Position numbers and translations under genes: made by a program | Notes under the pieces: model-generated | What the model was told of the DNA's origin: nothing | What the model saw: only the letters and a program-made list of their open reading frames with translations | Databases searched by the model: none | Part shown: positions 18,801-27,285 of the stretch, in pieces | Position numbering within the stretch: position 1 is the first letter of the stretch | Layout: each line of letters begins with the position of its first letter | NCBI GenBank assembly: GCA_017619335.1 | Contig: JAFZSP010000067.1 | Span: 1 to 64,000, forward strand | Direction of reading: 5' to 3' | DNA length: 64,000 nucleotides | From: Bacteroidaceae bacterium | GTDB lineage: Bacteria; Bacteroidota; Bacteroidia; Bacteroidales; Bacteroidaceae

Positions 18801-19260
18801 GGAACATCAGTTCCATCTCGTTGCACCACACGGTAACGCTTCCGTCCTCCCCTTCTTCGATGGTGTGATCCACGGGCAGGAAGGTGCTGGGACGATGGTG
18901 CTGGGGCCAGTTGAACTCGATGCCACCGCTGATCCAGGGACCTGCCAGCCCCACCAGCGCAGGCTTGACGACATGATTGTAATAGACGAAATGACGCTGC
19001 TTCACCTTGTCGTAGGCCATCTGCACACGACCGCCCAACTCGGGCAGGATCATCACTTTGAGGTATTCATTCTCCAGGAAGACAGCGTGATAGGTGTGGT
19101 CTGTCTTCTGGTCTGAAATGCTTTCAATGACAGGATAGGGATACACGACACCGCTGGAACCCTGATACACCCTATTCTCCAGGAATATGGGATTCTTCTC
19201 TTCGTGTCCCACCTCATAGGTGGGAATCACCACGTCTTCTCTCCATGCTTTTGGGGACAT
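15871..19260 (-). CDS. DUF5107 domain protein with C-terminal TPR repeats
   Basis: This 1129-residue protein lacks a signal peptide. Residues about 35-350 (LEVMILPELGGRV-like VMILPELGGRVQMAYDK, GGIEFNWPQHHRPSTFLPVD, YLEIRGRLSNRTPLPQTFLWWANPAV) match DUF5107, which resembles aldose-epimerase-like beta-sandwich domains. From about residue 470 onward lie many tetratricopeptide helices (for example DPNDVRCLNQMGLWFLRRGRFNKAEHYLRRAVRVW). The gene starts 21 bases after a sugar transporter gene ends, so the pair likely handles one carbohydrate in the cytoplasm. A catalytic activity cannot be shown from sequence alone. Confidence 0.85.
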   Translation of the reverse strand: MSPKAWREDVVIPTYEVGHEEKNPIFLENRVYQGSSGVVYPYPVIESISDQKTDHTYHAVFLENEYLKVMILPELGGRVQMAYDKVKQRHFVYYNHVVKPALVGLAGPWISGGIEFNWPQHHRPSTFLPVDHTIEEGEDGSVTVWCNEMELMFHQKGLVGFTLRPGCAYLEIRGRLSNRTPLPQTFLWWANPAVEVNDAYQSVFPPDVNAVFDHGKRAVSSFPIATGTYYKMDYSAGVDISNYKNIKVPTSYMAVNSKYDFEGGYENDTQGGMLHVASHHFSPGKKQWTWGNGDFGRAWDRNLTDEAPSGFRPYIELMAGIYTENQPDFTWLMPYEEKQFTQYFMPYRELGIVKQASKDFIFNIEAVEESIRFKVLATSKQEVRMILKSDEGTVYYDKVLTLSPEEVLTETVACPKASLEKLTFNILQTFSYGERSVLQWHAEPDEVRPIPDSAEAALPPVECKTLDQLYLTGLHLEQYRHATWSALDYYEEALRRDPNDVRCLNQMGLWFLRRGRFNKAEHYLRRAVRVWQKRNPNPYDGEPIFHLALALKYQNRIREAYELFWKATWNKAWADAGYFEAACISIAEERYEDALDELERCLISNTHNHKARAMKATVLRKLARKEEALAWIQESYRIDPFNYVCLVEEHLLTGSQKPLEHLTTLMNGSVRNYHETALDYLQAGLREEARQVLMLALKPGVEASPLTYYFLASTLPASQAGEWLQKAAQADPTCCFPNRLEDICILQSALTFNERDARAPFYLGCLYYDKRQYDLAIQNWECSAERDPQFPTVWRCLALAAYNKQGLKEKAVQLMERAFHLDETDARILMELDQLYKVTQRPHAERLAFLQKYPQLIALRDDLVLEEITLLNQVGRYEEAMQKLDAHQFHPWEGGEGKVPAQYQICRVELAKKILGSIDNLYSLDNPERTASIDEAIRLLNQCLEYPHHLGEGKLYGAQENDFYFLLGLAHERKGDAAEARACYERATIGPTEPAAAMYYNDAKPDKIFYAALAYRKLGEDASANSLCYKLLNYGEKHIFDQVRMDYFAVSLPDLLIWDGDLQQKNTIHCQLMMALGHLGLAQAGGPDANKHSERGMKFLQEVESQDCNHPVPAALRSLLHSTRMSTDC

Positions 19261-19281
19261 ATCGTTTTTAGTTTAATGTGA

Positions 19282-20565
19282 TTACTTGACCAATTCTTGC
19301 TCCAGTTGCTCCAACGTCTTGCCCTTCGTCTCTGGGCAGGTCTTCCACAAATAGAGAAAGGCGCAGGCACAGATGGTAGCGTAGATCCAGAACGTGCCGC
19401 TGCTGCCCAGGGCTGCGTTCATCGAGGGGAAGGAGAACGTCAGCGTGCAGCAGCCCACCCAGAGGGCAAAGGTACAGGTGGCCATCGCCACGCCTCGGAT
19501 GCGGTGGGGGAAAATCTCTGCCAACAGCGTCCATGTGACGGGCCCCAGCGTCATCGCATAGACAGAGATAGCTGTCACCACCAGTGCCACCATCATCACA
19601 CCCTTCACCTCGAAGAAGTAGCAGGTGCCCAGCGTCAAATAGATGAGTCCCAGCCCACCGGCACCGATGAGCATCAGTGTGCGGCGACCCCAACGCTCGA
19701 TGGTGTAAAGTGCCACAAAAGTGAACAGCACATTGGCCACACCTGTGATGACGATGTTGATGAACATCCCATCTACATCAAAGCCTGCTCCAACGAAGAT
19801 TTCCTGTGCGTAATTGAAAATCACGTTCGTGCCGCACCACTGCTGGAAGACTGCGATGACCAAGCCCAACAAAAGAATGCGGCTATACTTACTTTGGAAC
19901 AACTCCTTCAGGCCTGCCTCCTCATTCTTTATTTTTAGTTTTTCATTTTTGATTTTCAGAAATACGGGGCTTTCTGGAATGAAGAAGCTCAGCAGCATGA
20001 ACAGCGCTGCCGGCACCGTCTCTGCCCAGAACATCCAACGCCAGCCCCATGCCACATTCCACACCTGAGACGCTGCCACACTCGTGTCCCGGGCCAACAG
20101 CAGATTCACCACCTGTGCTGCCAGGATTCCCAACACAATCGTCATCTGATTCAGGCTCACCAAGCGTCCGCGAATTGAGGCAGGGCTGACCTCGGCGATG
20201 TACATAGGCGACAGCGCTGAGGCCACCCCAATACCCACGCCTCCCACGAAGCGTGCTATATTAAATAAGGTGAAGTCGTCAAACAGCCCAGTCCCGATGG
20301 CGGAAACGGTGAACAGCACAGCCGCCGTCGTCAGCAGCGGCTTGCGACCATAGCGGTCGGCCAGCGCACCTGCAATCATGGCGCCCGCAAGGCAGCCCAC
20401 CAACGCTGTGGTCATCGCAATGCCCTGCATCAACGGCGAGTCCGCGATGCCGAAGAACAGTTCATAAAAAGGCTTGGCGCCGCCTATCACCACCCAATCG
20501 TAACCAAAGAGCAGACCGCCCATGGCAGAGACAGAGCAGATGAAGAAAAGAAAGCTTTTTTTCAT
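19282..20565 (-). CDS. Sugar porter of the major facilitator superfamily
   Basis: The 427-residue protein carries sugar-porter signatures: GGLLFGYDWVVIGGA in the first helix, DRYGRKP between helices 2 and 3, RFVGGVGIG, PMYIAEVSPASIRGR, ERWGRRT, and PETKGKTLEQLE at the C-terminus. This places it with XylE/GLUT-type proton-coupled symporters of the inner membrane; the sugar is unknown. The central loop contains FLKIKNEKLKIKNEE, encoded by an AT-rich direct repeat. It is the first gene of a two-gene operon with the DUF5107/TPR gene and has its own promoter at 20594-20627. Confidence 0.92.
   Translation of the reverse strand: MKKSFLFFICSVSAMGGLLFGYDWVVIGGAKPFYELFFGIADSPLMQGIAMTTALVGCLAGAMIAGALADRYGRKPLLTTAAVLFTVSAIGTGLFDDFTLFNIARFVGGVGIGVASALSPMYIAEVSPASIRGRLVSLNQMTIVLGILAAQVVNLLLARDTSVAASQVWNVAWGWRWMFWAETVPAALFMLLSFFIPESPVFLKIKNEKLKIKNEEAGLKELFQSKYSRILLLGLVIAVFQQWCGTNVIFNYAQEIFVGAGFDVDGMFINIVITGVANVLFTFVALYTIERWGRRTLMLIGAGGLGLIYLTLGTCYFFEVKGVMMVALVVTAISVYAMTLGPVTWTLLAEIFPHRIRGVAMATCTFALWVGCCTLTFSFPSMNAALGSSGTFWIYATICACAFLYLWKTCPETKGKTLEQLEQELVK
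19926..19963 (-). repeat. AT-rich direct repeat inside the sugar porter gene
   Basis: Two near-copies of an A-rich unit (AAAATCAAAAATGAAAAACT type) encode the LKIKNEKLKIKNEE stretch in the cytoplasmic loop between the two halves of the transporter. Base composition is sharply different from the GC-rich flanks. Confidence 0.6.
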
Positions 20566-20593
20566 TTTGTCTTCATTTATGATGATTTGGGCA

Positions 20594-20627
20594 CAAAGTT
20601 ACTGCTTTTTTCCGAGATAGCTGCAAA
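20594..20627 (-). promoter_or_regulatory. Promoter of the sugar porter / DUF5107 operon
   Basis: Minus-strand TTTG (20627-20624), a 22-base spacer and TAACTTTG (20601-20594). Initiation lies about 20 bases before the ATG at 20565. Confidence 0.65.
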
Positions 20628-20749
20628 AGGACGTGAAGAAATAGTCCTGAACTGGCTGTTTTTCTTTGTTTGAACAAGGAAATGCAGAAAAAAGCGTGCC
20701 GAGAAAGAAAAAGTTGAGTGTTTGAAGGTTAATGTTGAGAGTTTTTTAC

Positions 20750-20757
20750 TACTTTTG
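20750..20757 (+). promoter_or_regulatory. mutS -7 box
   Basis: TACTTTTG, preceded by a TTTG at 20721-20724 with a spacer of 25 bases, longer than usual. Initiation near 20764 gives a leader of about 65 bases that contains the TAAACTCT-type repeat. Confidence 0.65.
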
Positions 20758-20788
20758 CAGGTCAAAAGGTTCAAAACCCACTGCCCAC

Positions 20789-20826
20789 ACTAAACTCTAA
20801 ACACTAAACTCTAAACTTTAAACTCT
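20789..20826 (+). repeat. TAAACTCT-type heptad repeat in the mutS leader
   Basis: Five units of the ACTAAACTCTAAAC type run up to four bases before the mutS ATG. Similar units precede -7 boxes at 9031, 42556 and 56697. Here the repeat lies downstream of the apparent -7 box. Confidence 0.7.
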
Positions 20827-20829
20827 TCC

Positions 20830-23445
20830 ATGCCCGACGTCACTCCAATGATGAAACAGTTCTTCGACCTGAAGGCAAAGCATCCCGATGCAGTACTGCT
20901 CTTCAGGTGCGGGGATTTCTATGAAACATACGCCGATGATGCTATTGTGGCTGCAGACATTTTGGGCATCACCCTCACCAAGCGCAACAATGGCGGCAGC
21001 AGCAATGAGCCAATAGCGATGGCAGGGTTCCCCTATCACGCCCTGGACACCTATCTGCCCAAATTGGTGCGAGCGGGTCGGCGAGTGGCCATCTGTGATC
21101 AATTGGAAGACCCCAAACTGGCAAAGAAGTTGGTGAAACGGGGCATCACGGAACTGGTGACGCCAGGACTGGCAATGGCCGACACGGTGCTGAACTACCG
21201 CGAGAACAACTTCCTGGCAGCCGTGCATTTCATGAAGGAAGACCTGGTGGGTGTGAGTTTCCTGGACATCAGCACGGGCGAGTGGCTGGTGGCGGAGGGA
21301 CCGGCAGAGTATGTGGATAAACTCATGGGGAGCTTTGCTCCCAAGGAGGTGCTCTATGAGCGTGGTCGCAAGGGACTGTTTGAAGGATGCTTTGGCACCA
21401 AATTCGTCACCTTCGAGCTGGACGACTGGGTGTTCACCGCACAGACGGCCACCGACAAGCTGACGCGCCATTTCGAGGTCAAGAACCTCAAGGGATTCGG
21501 AATCGACGGGTTGCGGGCTGGCATCATCGCTGCGGGAGCCATACTGCAATATCTGGAGTTGACGCAACACACACAGATTCATCACATTACTACCATCAGT
21601 CGCATCGAAGAAGAACGCTACGTGCGTCTGGACAAATTCACTGTGCGCAACTTGGAACTGCTGCAGCCCATGAATGACGGAGGACGGTCGCTGCTGGACG
21701 TGTTGGATCGCACCACCACTCCGATGGGTGCCCGCCTGCTGCATCGTTGGCTGCTGTTCCCGCTGCGGGACGTTACACAGATTACGCATCGATTGGATGT
21801 CGTGGAACATTACTTCCGTCATCCCGAGTTCCGTGAATTGGTGGCAGAACAGCTGCATCTCATCGGCGATCTGGAACGCATAACGTCCAAAGTGGCTGTG
21901 GGGCGCGTCTCACCAAGGGATATCGTCCAGTTGCGGGTGGCGCTGCAAGCCATTGAACCCATCAAGGCTGCGTGCCTCGCCTCCGAGGAACCGTCATTAC
22001 AGCGCATTGGAGAGCAGTTGAACCTCTGCATCAGTATCCGTGACCGCATCGCAAGGGAGATACAGCCCGACCCGCCACTCCTGGTACAGAAAGGGGGCGT
22101 CATCGCCAATGGTGTGTCACAGGAGCTGGACGAACTGCGGCAGATTGCCTATCACGGCAAGGACTACCTTCTGAAGATTCAACAGCGCGAGATAGAAGCT
22201 ACGGGCATCCAAAGCCTGAAGGTCAGCTACAACAACGTCTTCGGCTACTACTTGGAAGTCCGAAATACTTATAAGGACAAGGTGCCTGCCGACTGGATTC
22301 GCAAGCAGACACTGGTCAATGCCGAACGCTATATCACGCAGGAACTTAAAGAGTATGAGGAGAAAATCCTGGGGGCTGAAGAGAAGATTCTCGTGCTGGA
22401 AGGACAGCTCTTCGCACAGCTCGTGGCCACGGTGGCAGAATATACGGCTGCCATTCAGCAGAACGCCATCCTCATTGCGAACTTGGACTGTCTGCTGAGC
22501 TTTGCCTTGGCGGCAGCCGAGCACAACTACATCAGGCCCATCGTGGACGATAGTGAGGAAATCGACATCCATCAGGGCCGTCACCCTGTCATCGAGTGCC
22601 AACTGCCTGTGGGAGAGCGTTATGTGGCCAATGATGTGCGACTAGACACCCAGAACCAGCAGATTCTCATCATCACGGGACCCAATATGGCAGGTAAGAG
22701 TGCCCTGCTCAGGCAGACGGCACTCATCACGCTGATGGCGCAGTGCGGCAGCTTCGTGCCAGCAGAAAGCGCACGCATCGGTTGGACAGACAAAATCTTC
22801 ACCCGCGTGGGGGCAAGTGACAATATTTCAATCGGAGAAAGCACCTTCATGGTGGAGATGAGTGAGGCCGCTAATATTCTGAACAGCATCAGCCAGCGAA
22901 GCCTCATCCTCTTTGACGAGTTGGGTCGTGGCACCAGCACCTATGACGGCATCAGTATCGCTTGGGCCATTGTGGAGTTCATCCATGAGAATCAGCGAGG
23001 TCACGCCCGCACGCTCTTTGCCACCCACTATCATGAACTGAACGAGATGGAGAAGCACTTCACGCGCATCAAAAACTTCAATGTCAGTGTGCGCGAGGTG
23101 CGTGGCAAGGTCATCTTCGTGCGCAAGCTGGAAGCGGGTGGCTCGGAACACAGCTTTGGCATCCATGTGGCGCGTTTGGCGGGTATGCCAAAGGATATTG
23201 TCCGACGTGCCGAAACGATACTTAAACAACTGGAATCCAGCGCTGACCGTGATGGGTTGGGTAGTGGCGCCAAGATTGGGAACCTGCCTTCAGGCGACCA
23301 GATGCAACTCTCCTTCTTCCAACTGGACGATCCCGTCCTCTGTCAGGTTCGTGATGAAATCTTAGGCTTGGACATCAACAGTCTCACGCCCATCCAAGCC
23401 CTCAACAAGCTGGACAGCATACGCCGCATTATCAGCGGGAAATAA
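20830..23445 (+). CDS. mutS: DNA mismatch repair protein MutS
   Basis: MutS recognises mispaired bases and starts mismatch repair. The 871-residue product has the usual length and domains: the N-terminal mismatch-binding domain with GDFYETY (Phe-x-Glu contact), connector, lever and clamp, and a C-terminal ATPase with Walker A GPNMAGKS (Lys623), the [14 protein letters not shown] Walker B/signature region and FATHYHEL. Near the C-terminus QMQLSFF resembles a beta-clamp-binding motif. The gene converges on porZ with an eight-base gap. mutL is not in this window. Confidence 0.97.
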   Translation: MPDVTPMMKQFFDLKAKHPDAVLLFRCGDFYETYADDAIVAADILGITLTKRNNGGSSNEPIAMAGFPYHALDTYLPKLVRAGRRVAICDQLEDPKLAKKLVKRGITELVTPGLAMADTVLNYRENNFLAAVHFMKEDLVGVSFLDISTGEWLVAEGPAEYVDKLMGSFAPKEVLYERGRKGLFEGCFGTKFVTFELDDWVFTAQTATDKLTRHFEVKNLKGFGIDGLRAGIIAAGAILQYLELTQHTQIHHITTISRIEEERYVRLDKFTVRNLELLQPMNDGGRSLLDVLDRTTTPMGARLLHRWLLFPLRDVTQITHRLDVVEHYFRHPEFRELVAEQLHLIGDLERITSKVAVGRVSPRDIVQLRVALQAIEPIKAACLASEEPSLQRIGEQLNLCISIRDRIAREIQPDPPLLVQKGGVIANGVSQELDELRQIAYHGKDYLLKIQQREIEATGIQSLKVSYNNVFGYYLEVRNTYKDKVPADWIRKQTLVNAERYITQELKEYEEKILGAEEKILVLEGQLFAQLVATVAEYTAAIQQNAILIANLDCLLSFALAAAEHNYIRPIVDDSEEIDIHQGRHPVIECQLPVGERYVANDVRLDTQNQQILIITGPNMAGKSALLRQTALITLMAQCGSFVPAESARIGWTDKIFTRVGASDNISIGESTFMVEMSEAANILNSISQRSLILFDELGRGTSTYDGISIAWAIVEFIHENQRGHARTLFATHYHELNEMEKHFTRIKNFNVSVREVRGKVIFVRKLEAGGSEHSFGIHVARLAGMPKDIVRRAETILKQLESSADRDGLGSGAKIGNLPSGDQMQLSFFQLDDPVLCQVRDEILGLDINSLTPIQALNKLDSIRRIISGK

Positions 23446-23453
23446 GAAAAGAA

Positions 23454-25769
23454 TCAACGGATAACGGTGATACGGGTGACGGCGGCTTTCTGCCCGTCGG
23501 CAGTGGAGGCAATAATGTGATAAACACCAGAACCCACGCGCTGTCCACGCTGATTACAACCATTCCAAGTTAAGAGGCCGCCTGTGGAGTGCCCGCTCCA
23601 GACCAGTTGTCCCGTGGTGGATACAATCTTTACTTCACAGTCACGTGTAAGGCCCCGAACGGCTATCGGCCCATTGTAGTCTGGCTGCACAGGATTGGGA
23701 TAGACCAAGAGCTCATCCTGCTGCAAGTCTTCCACGGGGTCCGTGGCCTCTGTGGCGAAGCTGGCCAGTCCTCCTCCGCAAGCGAAATAGACGAGTCCCG
23801 TCCGGCCGTCAATGGCGATGTCAAAGACGTCATTGGAAGGTAGTGGGGAGTTCTCAGCCGTGAAATGATAGATTTCCCCCTGGCAATCGGCACTCATCAG
23901 ATAAACGCCATTTCCCTGTGTACCAAACCATTTACGGTTGCCACCATCGATGGCGATGGAGAGAATCGGAAGCCCAGAAAGCAGATAGTCTGCCAATCCG
24001 CTGCCATCCTGCCTGGCCACCTTGATCTGTTCAAAGGTGAAACTGTTGGAGGTGAAGTTCTGAGGGTCTGTGATGACAAAAGGTCCTGCTAAGGTGCCAC
24101 ACCAAATATTGCCGTCCTGATCTTCGGTGATGCAATAGAACTCATCGGGCGAGTAAGAGGTACCGTCCTGATTGGTGATGCTGGCGCGCAGGAAACGACG
24201 GTCGTCACTGCGGGGAGTGATGGTGCCGTTATAGTCCAGGAGAAAAATGCCTCGCTGCTGCATTCTGCGGCTATTGATCCAGGCCCAGCCGCGACTGTCA
24301 AAGAAAATGTTGTCAAGCGTGGAAGCGCTCTGAACCTCTGGGCAGGGAATGCCTGTCCAGGTGCCGTCTTTGCGAAGAATGCGAATGGTGGTGTCGGCTC
24401 GTCCTTCTGTACAGTTGAGCATCCAGAGGTTCCCATCGGGGTCATAACGGAGGCCGTCTGCAACAGTGAACCATTGCGGGTTGGCATTATTCGGAAGAAT
24501 AGACTGCAGGGGACTGTTTTCCAGTCCGATGTGCCCCACGCACTTGCCCTCTTTAAACTCAAAGACGCCACTGCGGGTGGTGCCGACATAGTGGTGCTCT
24601 GGATCGTCAGGGTCTTGAGCGATGTTGGTCACATCCAGATAACGTTCGTTGGGGCATGTTTCGAAAACGGCTTTGGCACTGAAATTGCGCCAAGTGCCAT
24701 CGGGTTCCAGTATCATAGCAGTTCCCTCTCGGGAAGCAGAGGTATAGTGTCGGTTTCCGCCCGAAATGAGTAGGCGTTCTCCTACGCGTTGCAGATGGAA
24801 GGCATAATCGTGCAGGGGGCTGTTGGGATGCAGACTACTGGTTTTCAGCTGGAAAGTGTTGTCGGCGGAGAGGGAGTAGGCTTGCAGGCCGTCCTCACCG
24901 TCACTGGCCCAATAGGTGTCACCCTTCTTGGTGAGACAGCTCCAGGTGAAAGACCCGTTGATGGTTTGGCTCTGATTCCACGAACTGTACAGGTACAGCT
25001 GTGAGGCATTGCCAATGATGAGCTGCCCGTCTGAGACTGCCGAGTAGGTGGGTATGAAGGAAGTGATGGCCGCCTGGAAGGTGCTATCGGTGACGGATAC
25101 GAAGGTGGCATTACCTGCTATGGCCCAGATGTGATTGTCAAAAGTTATCATGCGGGTGGGCCTCAAATTGGCGTTAATCAGTTTCCATTTGGACGGATCC
25201 TGAAGGTTTTCGGTCTGGAGACCGCGCCAAATGCCGCTGCTGGTGCCTAAATAGATAAAGGTGTTATCCACAGCACAAGATGTGGCGCTAAGTCCTAATT
25301 GATAACTCTTGGCAATGATACCTTCCTGCATATCAATCACCACCAATCCGAAACCCGTGCAAACGTATGCCATGTGCCCGGCAACTGTCACATTGCTGAT
25401 GTCTTTACCTTGCAGCGTACTGTTCTTGAGCTGTGCCAGATTGATAACATCCGAGTCGTCCTCGGTGTTGAGCAGGTCAATGTTTCCGTTGTCATAAATG
25501 ATGATAACGCGATGAGCCTCAGCACTGTAGCCGATAGTAGTGATGCTGACGTCATTCAACTGCCTCATCCAGTCAAATGTGCGCAGGCTCTCGTCCTCGG
25601 TATCGTAGGCCATCAACTTGCTCTCCATGAGTGCATAGACCTGATTGCCGGCAGGAATATTCTGCGTGCAAACAGTGTAGGCAGGGTATATCTGCCAACT
25701 GCCGAGCTTCTGAGCCTGGCAGATGAAAGAACTGAGGATGACAATTAATGTGATGGCTATACGTTTCAT
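23454..25769 (-). CDS. porZ: PorZ-like type IX secretion component
   Basis: The 771-residue protein has a signal peptide (MKRIAITLIVILSSFICQAQ), two beta-propeller-like regions (repeated GNIWCGT, YLGTSSGIW, KWFGTQGNGVYLM segments) and a C-terminal domain of the type IX secretion kind (LLVYPNPVQPDYNGPIAV, then GSGVYHIIAS). PorZ sits on the cell surface and, in Porphyromonas, helps deliver anionic lipopolysaccharide to cargo proteins. Length and layout fit. It is the last gene of the leuS-yitT-rdgB-porZ operon, starting three bases after rdgB ends. Its presence implies that this organism has a type IX secretion system encoded elsewhere. Confidence 0.85.
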   Translation of the reverse strand: MKRIAITLIVILSSFICQAQKLGSWQIYPAYTVCTQNIPAGNQVYALMESKLMAYDTEDESLRTFDWMRQLNDVSITTIGYSAEAHRVIIIYDNGNIDLLNTEDDSDVINLAQLKNSTLQGKDISNVTVAGHMAYVCTGFGLVVIDMQEGIIAKSYQLGLSATSCAVDNTFIYLGTSSGIWRGLQTENLQDPSKWKLINANLRPTRMITFDNHIWAIAGNATFVSVTDSTFQAAITSFIPTYSAVSDGQLIIGNASQLYLYSSWNQSQTINGSFTWSCLTKKGDTYWASDGEDGLQAYSLSADNTFQLKTSSLHPNSPLHDYAFHLQRVGERLLISGGNRHYTSASREGTAMILEPDGTWRNFSAKAVFETCPNERYLDVTNIAQDPDDPEHHYVGTTRSGVFEFKEGKCVGHIGLENSPLQSILPNNANPQWFTVADGLRYDPDGNLWMLNCTEGRADTTIRILRKDGTWTGIPCPEVQSASTLDNIFFDSRGWAWINSRRMQQRGIFLLDYNGTITPRSDDRRFLRASITNQDGTSYSPDEFYCITEDQDGNIWCGTLAGPFVITDPQNFTSNSFTFEQIKVARQDGSGLADYLLSGLPILSIAIDGGNRKWFGTQGNGVYLMSADCQGEIYHFTAENSPLPSNDVFDIAIDGRTGLVYFACGGGLASFATEATDPVEDLQQDELLVYPNPVQPDYNGPIAVRGLTRDCEVKIVSTTGQLVWSGHSTGGLLTWNGCNQRGQRVGSGVYHIIASTADGQKAAVTRITVIR

Positions 25770-25772
25770 AAT

Positions 25773-26363
25773 CTATCCTTTAAGGAGGAATTGAGCGAGT
25801 TTCTGTGTGGCTCGTCCACGATGGCTGATGGCGTTCTTGTCTGCTGCAGGCATTTCTGCAAAGGTGACATCATAGCCCTGGGGCTGAAAGACTGGGTCGT
25901 AACCAAAACCTTCGGTGCCGTGACGCTCTGGCAGGATCTGGCCTTCCACGATTCCCTCGAAGAGTTGTTCCTCTCCTTTATATATTAACGCGATAACGGT
26001 GCGAAATCTTGCGCTGCGATCAAATTTTTTTTCAAGTTTCTGTAGCAAAAGACGCATATTGGCATTGCTGTCGTGGGTGTCGCCCTCGCCAAAGAGCTCT
26101 GCAAAGCGAGCTGTGTGAACGCCAGGAGCACCGTCTAAGGCTTTGACTTCCAGACCCGTGTCGTCGGCGAAGCAGTCAAGACCGTAGTGTTCTTTCACAT
26201 AACGAGCCTTCTGCAAAGCATTCCCCTCCAGTGTCTCGGCCGTCTCTGGAATGTCCTCGTGGCAACCGATATCTGACAGGCCCACGAGCTCGAAGCACTC
26301 GCCCAAAATCTGCCGCACCTCCTGCAGTTTGTGGGCATTATTGGTGGCAAAAACCAATTTCAT
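25773..26363 (-). CDS. rdgB: Non-canonical purine NTP pyrophosphatase (RdgB/HAM1)
   Basis: RdgB hydrolyses dITP, dXTP and similar deaminated nucleotides to monophosphates, keeping them out of DNA and RNA. The 196-residue protein is of normal size, with the N-terminal signature [18 protein letters not shown], the catalytic region [32 protein letters not shown] and the C-terminal SHRGRA(T)QK. It lies between yitT and porZ in a minus-strand operon. Confidence 0.96.
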   Translation of the reverse strand: MKLVFATNNAHKLQEVRQILGECFELVGLSDIGCHEDIPETAETLEGNALQKARYVKEHYGLDCFADDTGLEVKALDGAPGVHTARFAELFGEGDTHDSNANMRLLLQKLEKKFDRSARFRTVIALIYKGEEQLFEGIVEGQILPERHGTEGFGYDPVFQPQGYDVTFAEMPAADKNAISHRGRATQKLAQFLLKG

Positions 26364-26396
26364 TATGAATTGATAATAATGAATTGTGAATTGAAC

Positions 26397-27284
26397 TCAG
26401 GTCTTGATGTGGTCAAAACCTTCGCCATAGACACCTACGACTTTTGTCATAGTCACAAAGGCACGGTTATCTATGTGCTTGATGAGACGGAATATCTGCT
26501 GGCTCTCCCTACGGCGTGCCATAACGATGAGGACGCGGCGCTCCTGCTTGCTGTACCAACCTTGACCTGCTAACTCCGTGACGCCGCGTTCCACCTCCTT
26601 GTTGATGGCCTCGGCTATCTCGTCGTGTTTTTCGGAAATGATGGTAAACTGCACGCTCTGTGTGGCAGAGGTCATCGTGTAGTCTATCAGAATCATGGAA
26701 ATGAGCAAGATAACGTAACCTGTCACCACCTTGTTCCAATCGTGGAAGACCAGGAAACTGGTGCTGACGATGACGAAGTCCAGCCACATGAGCACACGGC
26801 CCATGGAGAAATTCCTGTACTTGTTCACGATGGCGGCTATGATGTCTGTACCGCCCGTGGAGCCGTTATTGAGAAATACCAATCCCAATGCAGCACCCTC
26901 GATACACGCTCCCAGCACAGCAGCCATGAAAGGTTGGTCGCCAACGACTTGTGGCAGCGTGCCATCAGCCTGACGGATGAGCTCTTGGAAGAGTCCCAGG
27001 AAGAACGTGATGCAGGCGGTGGCGTAGATGGTCTTGGTGAAGAACTTGAGGCCAAGGATTTTTAATCCAATGGCCAAGAGGATGGCATTGATGATAAAAT
27101 AGCTGTACTGCGTGGGGAAGCCTGTAGCGTAGAAGATAATGGCAGAGACACCCGTCATACCGCCTGGAGTGAACTCGTAGGGCAGCATGAACAGGCAGAA
27201 CCCAAAGCAGTAAATGGCACAGCCTAATGCAATGAAGAAATAGTCTCGGATTTCGTCGAGAATCCGACTGGTATTAACATTCAT
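26397..27284 (-). CDS. YitT family membrane protein
   Basis: The 295-residue protein has an N-terminal set of about five or six membrane helices (FIALGCAIYCFGFCLFMLPYEFTPGGMTG; GLVFLNNGSTGGTDIIA) and a C-terminal soluble DUF2179 domain (FTIISEKHDEIAEAINKEVERGVT). Transport or sensing is suspected for the family, but not proven. I chose the ATG at 27284, two bases after the leuS stop, over an upstream TTG at 27299 that would overlap leuS. It is the second gene of the leuS operon. Confidence 0.9.
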   Translation of the reverse strand: MNVNTSRILDEIRDYFFIALGCAIYCFGFCLFMLPYEFTPGGMTGVSAIIFYATGFPTQYSYFIINAILLAIGLKILGLKFFTKTIYATACITFFLGLFQELIRQADGTLPQVVGDQPFMAAVLGACIEGAALGLVFLNNGSTGGTDIIAAIVNKYRNFSMGRVLMWLDFVIVSTSFLVFHDWNKVVTGYVILLISMILIDYTMTSATQSVQFTIISEKHDEIAEAINKEVERGVTELAGQGWYSKQERRVLIVMARRRESQQIFRLIKHIDNRAFVTMTKVVGVYGEGFDHIKT

Positions 27285-27285
27285 G

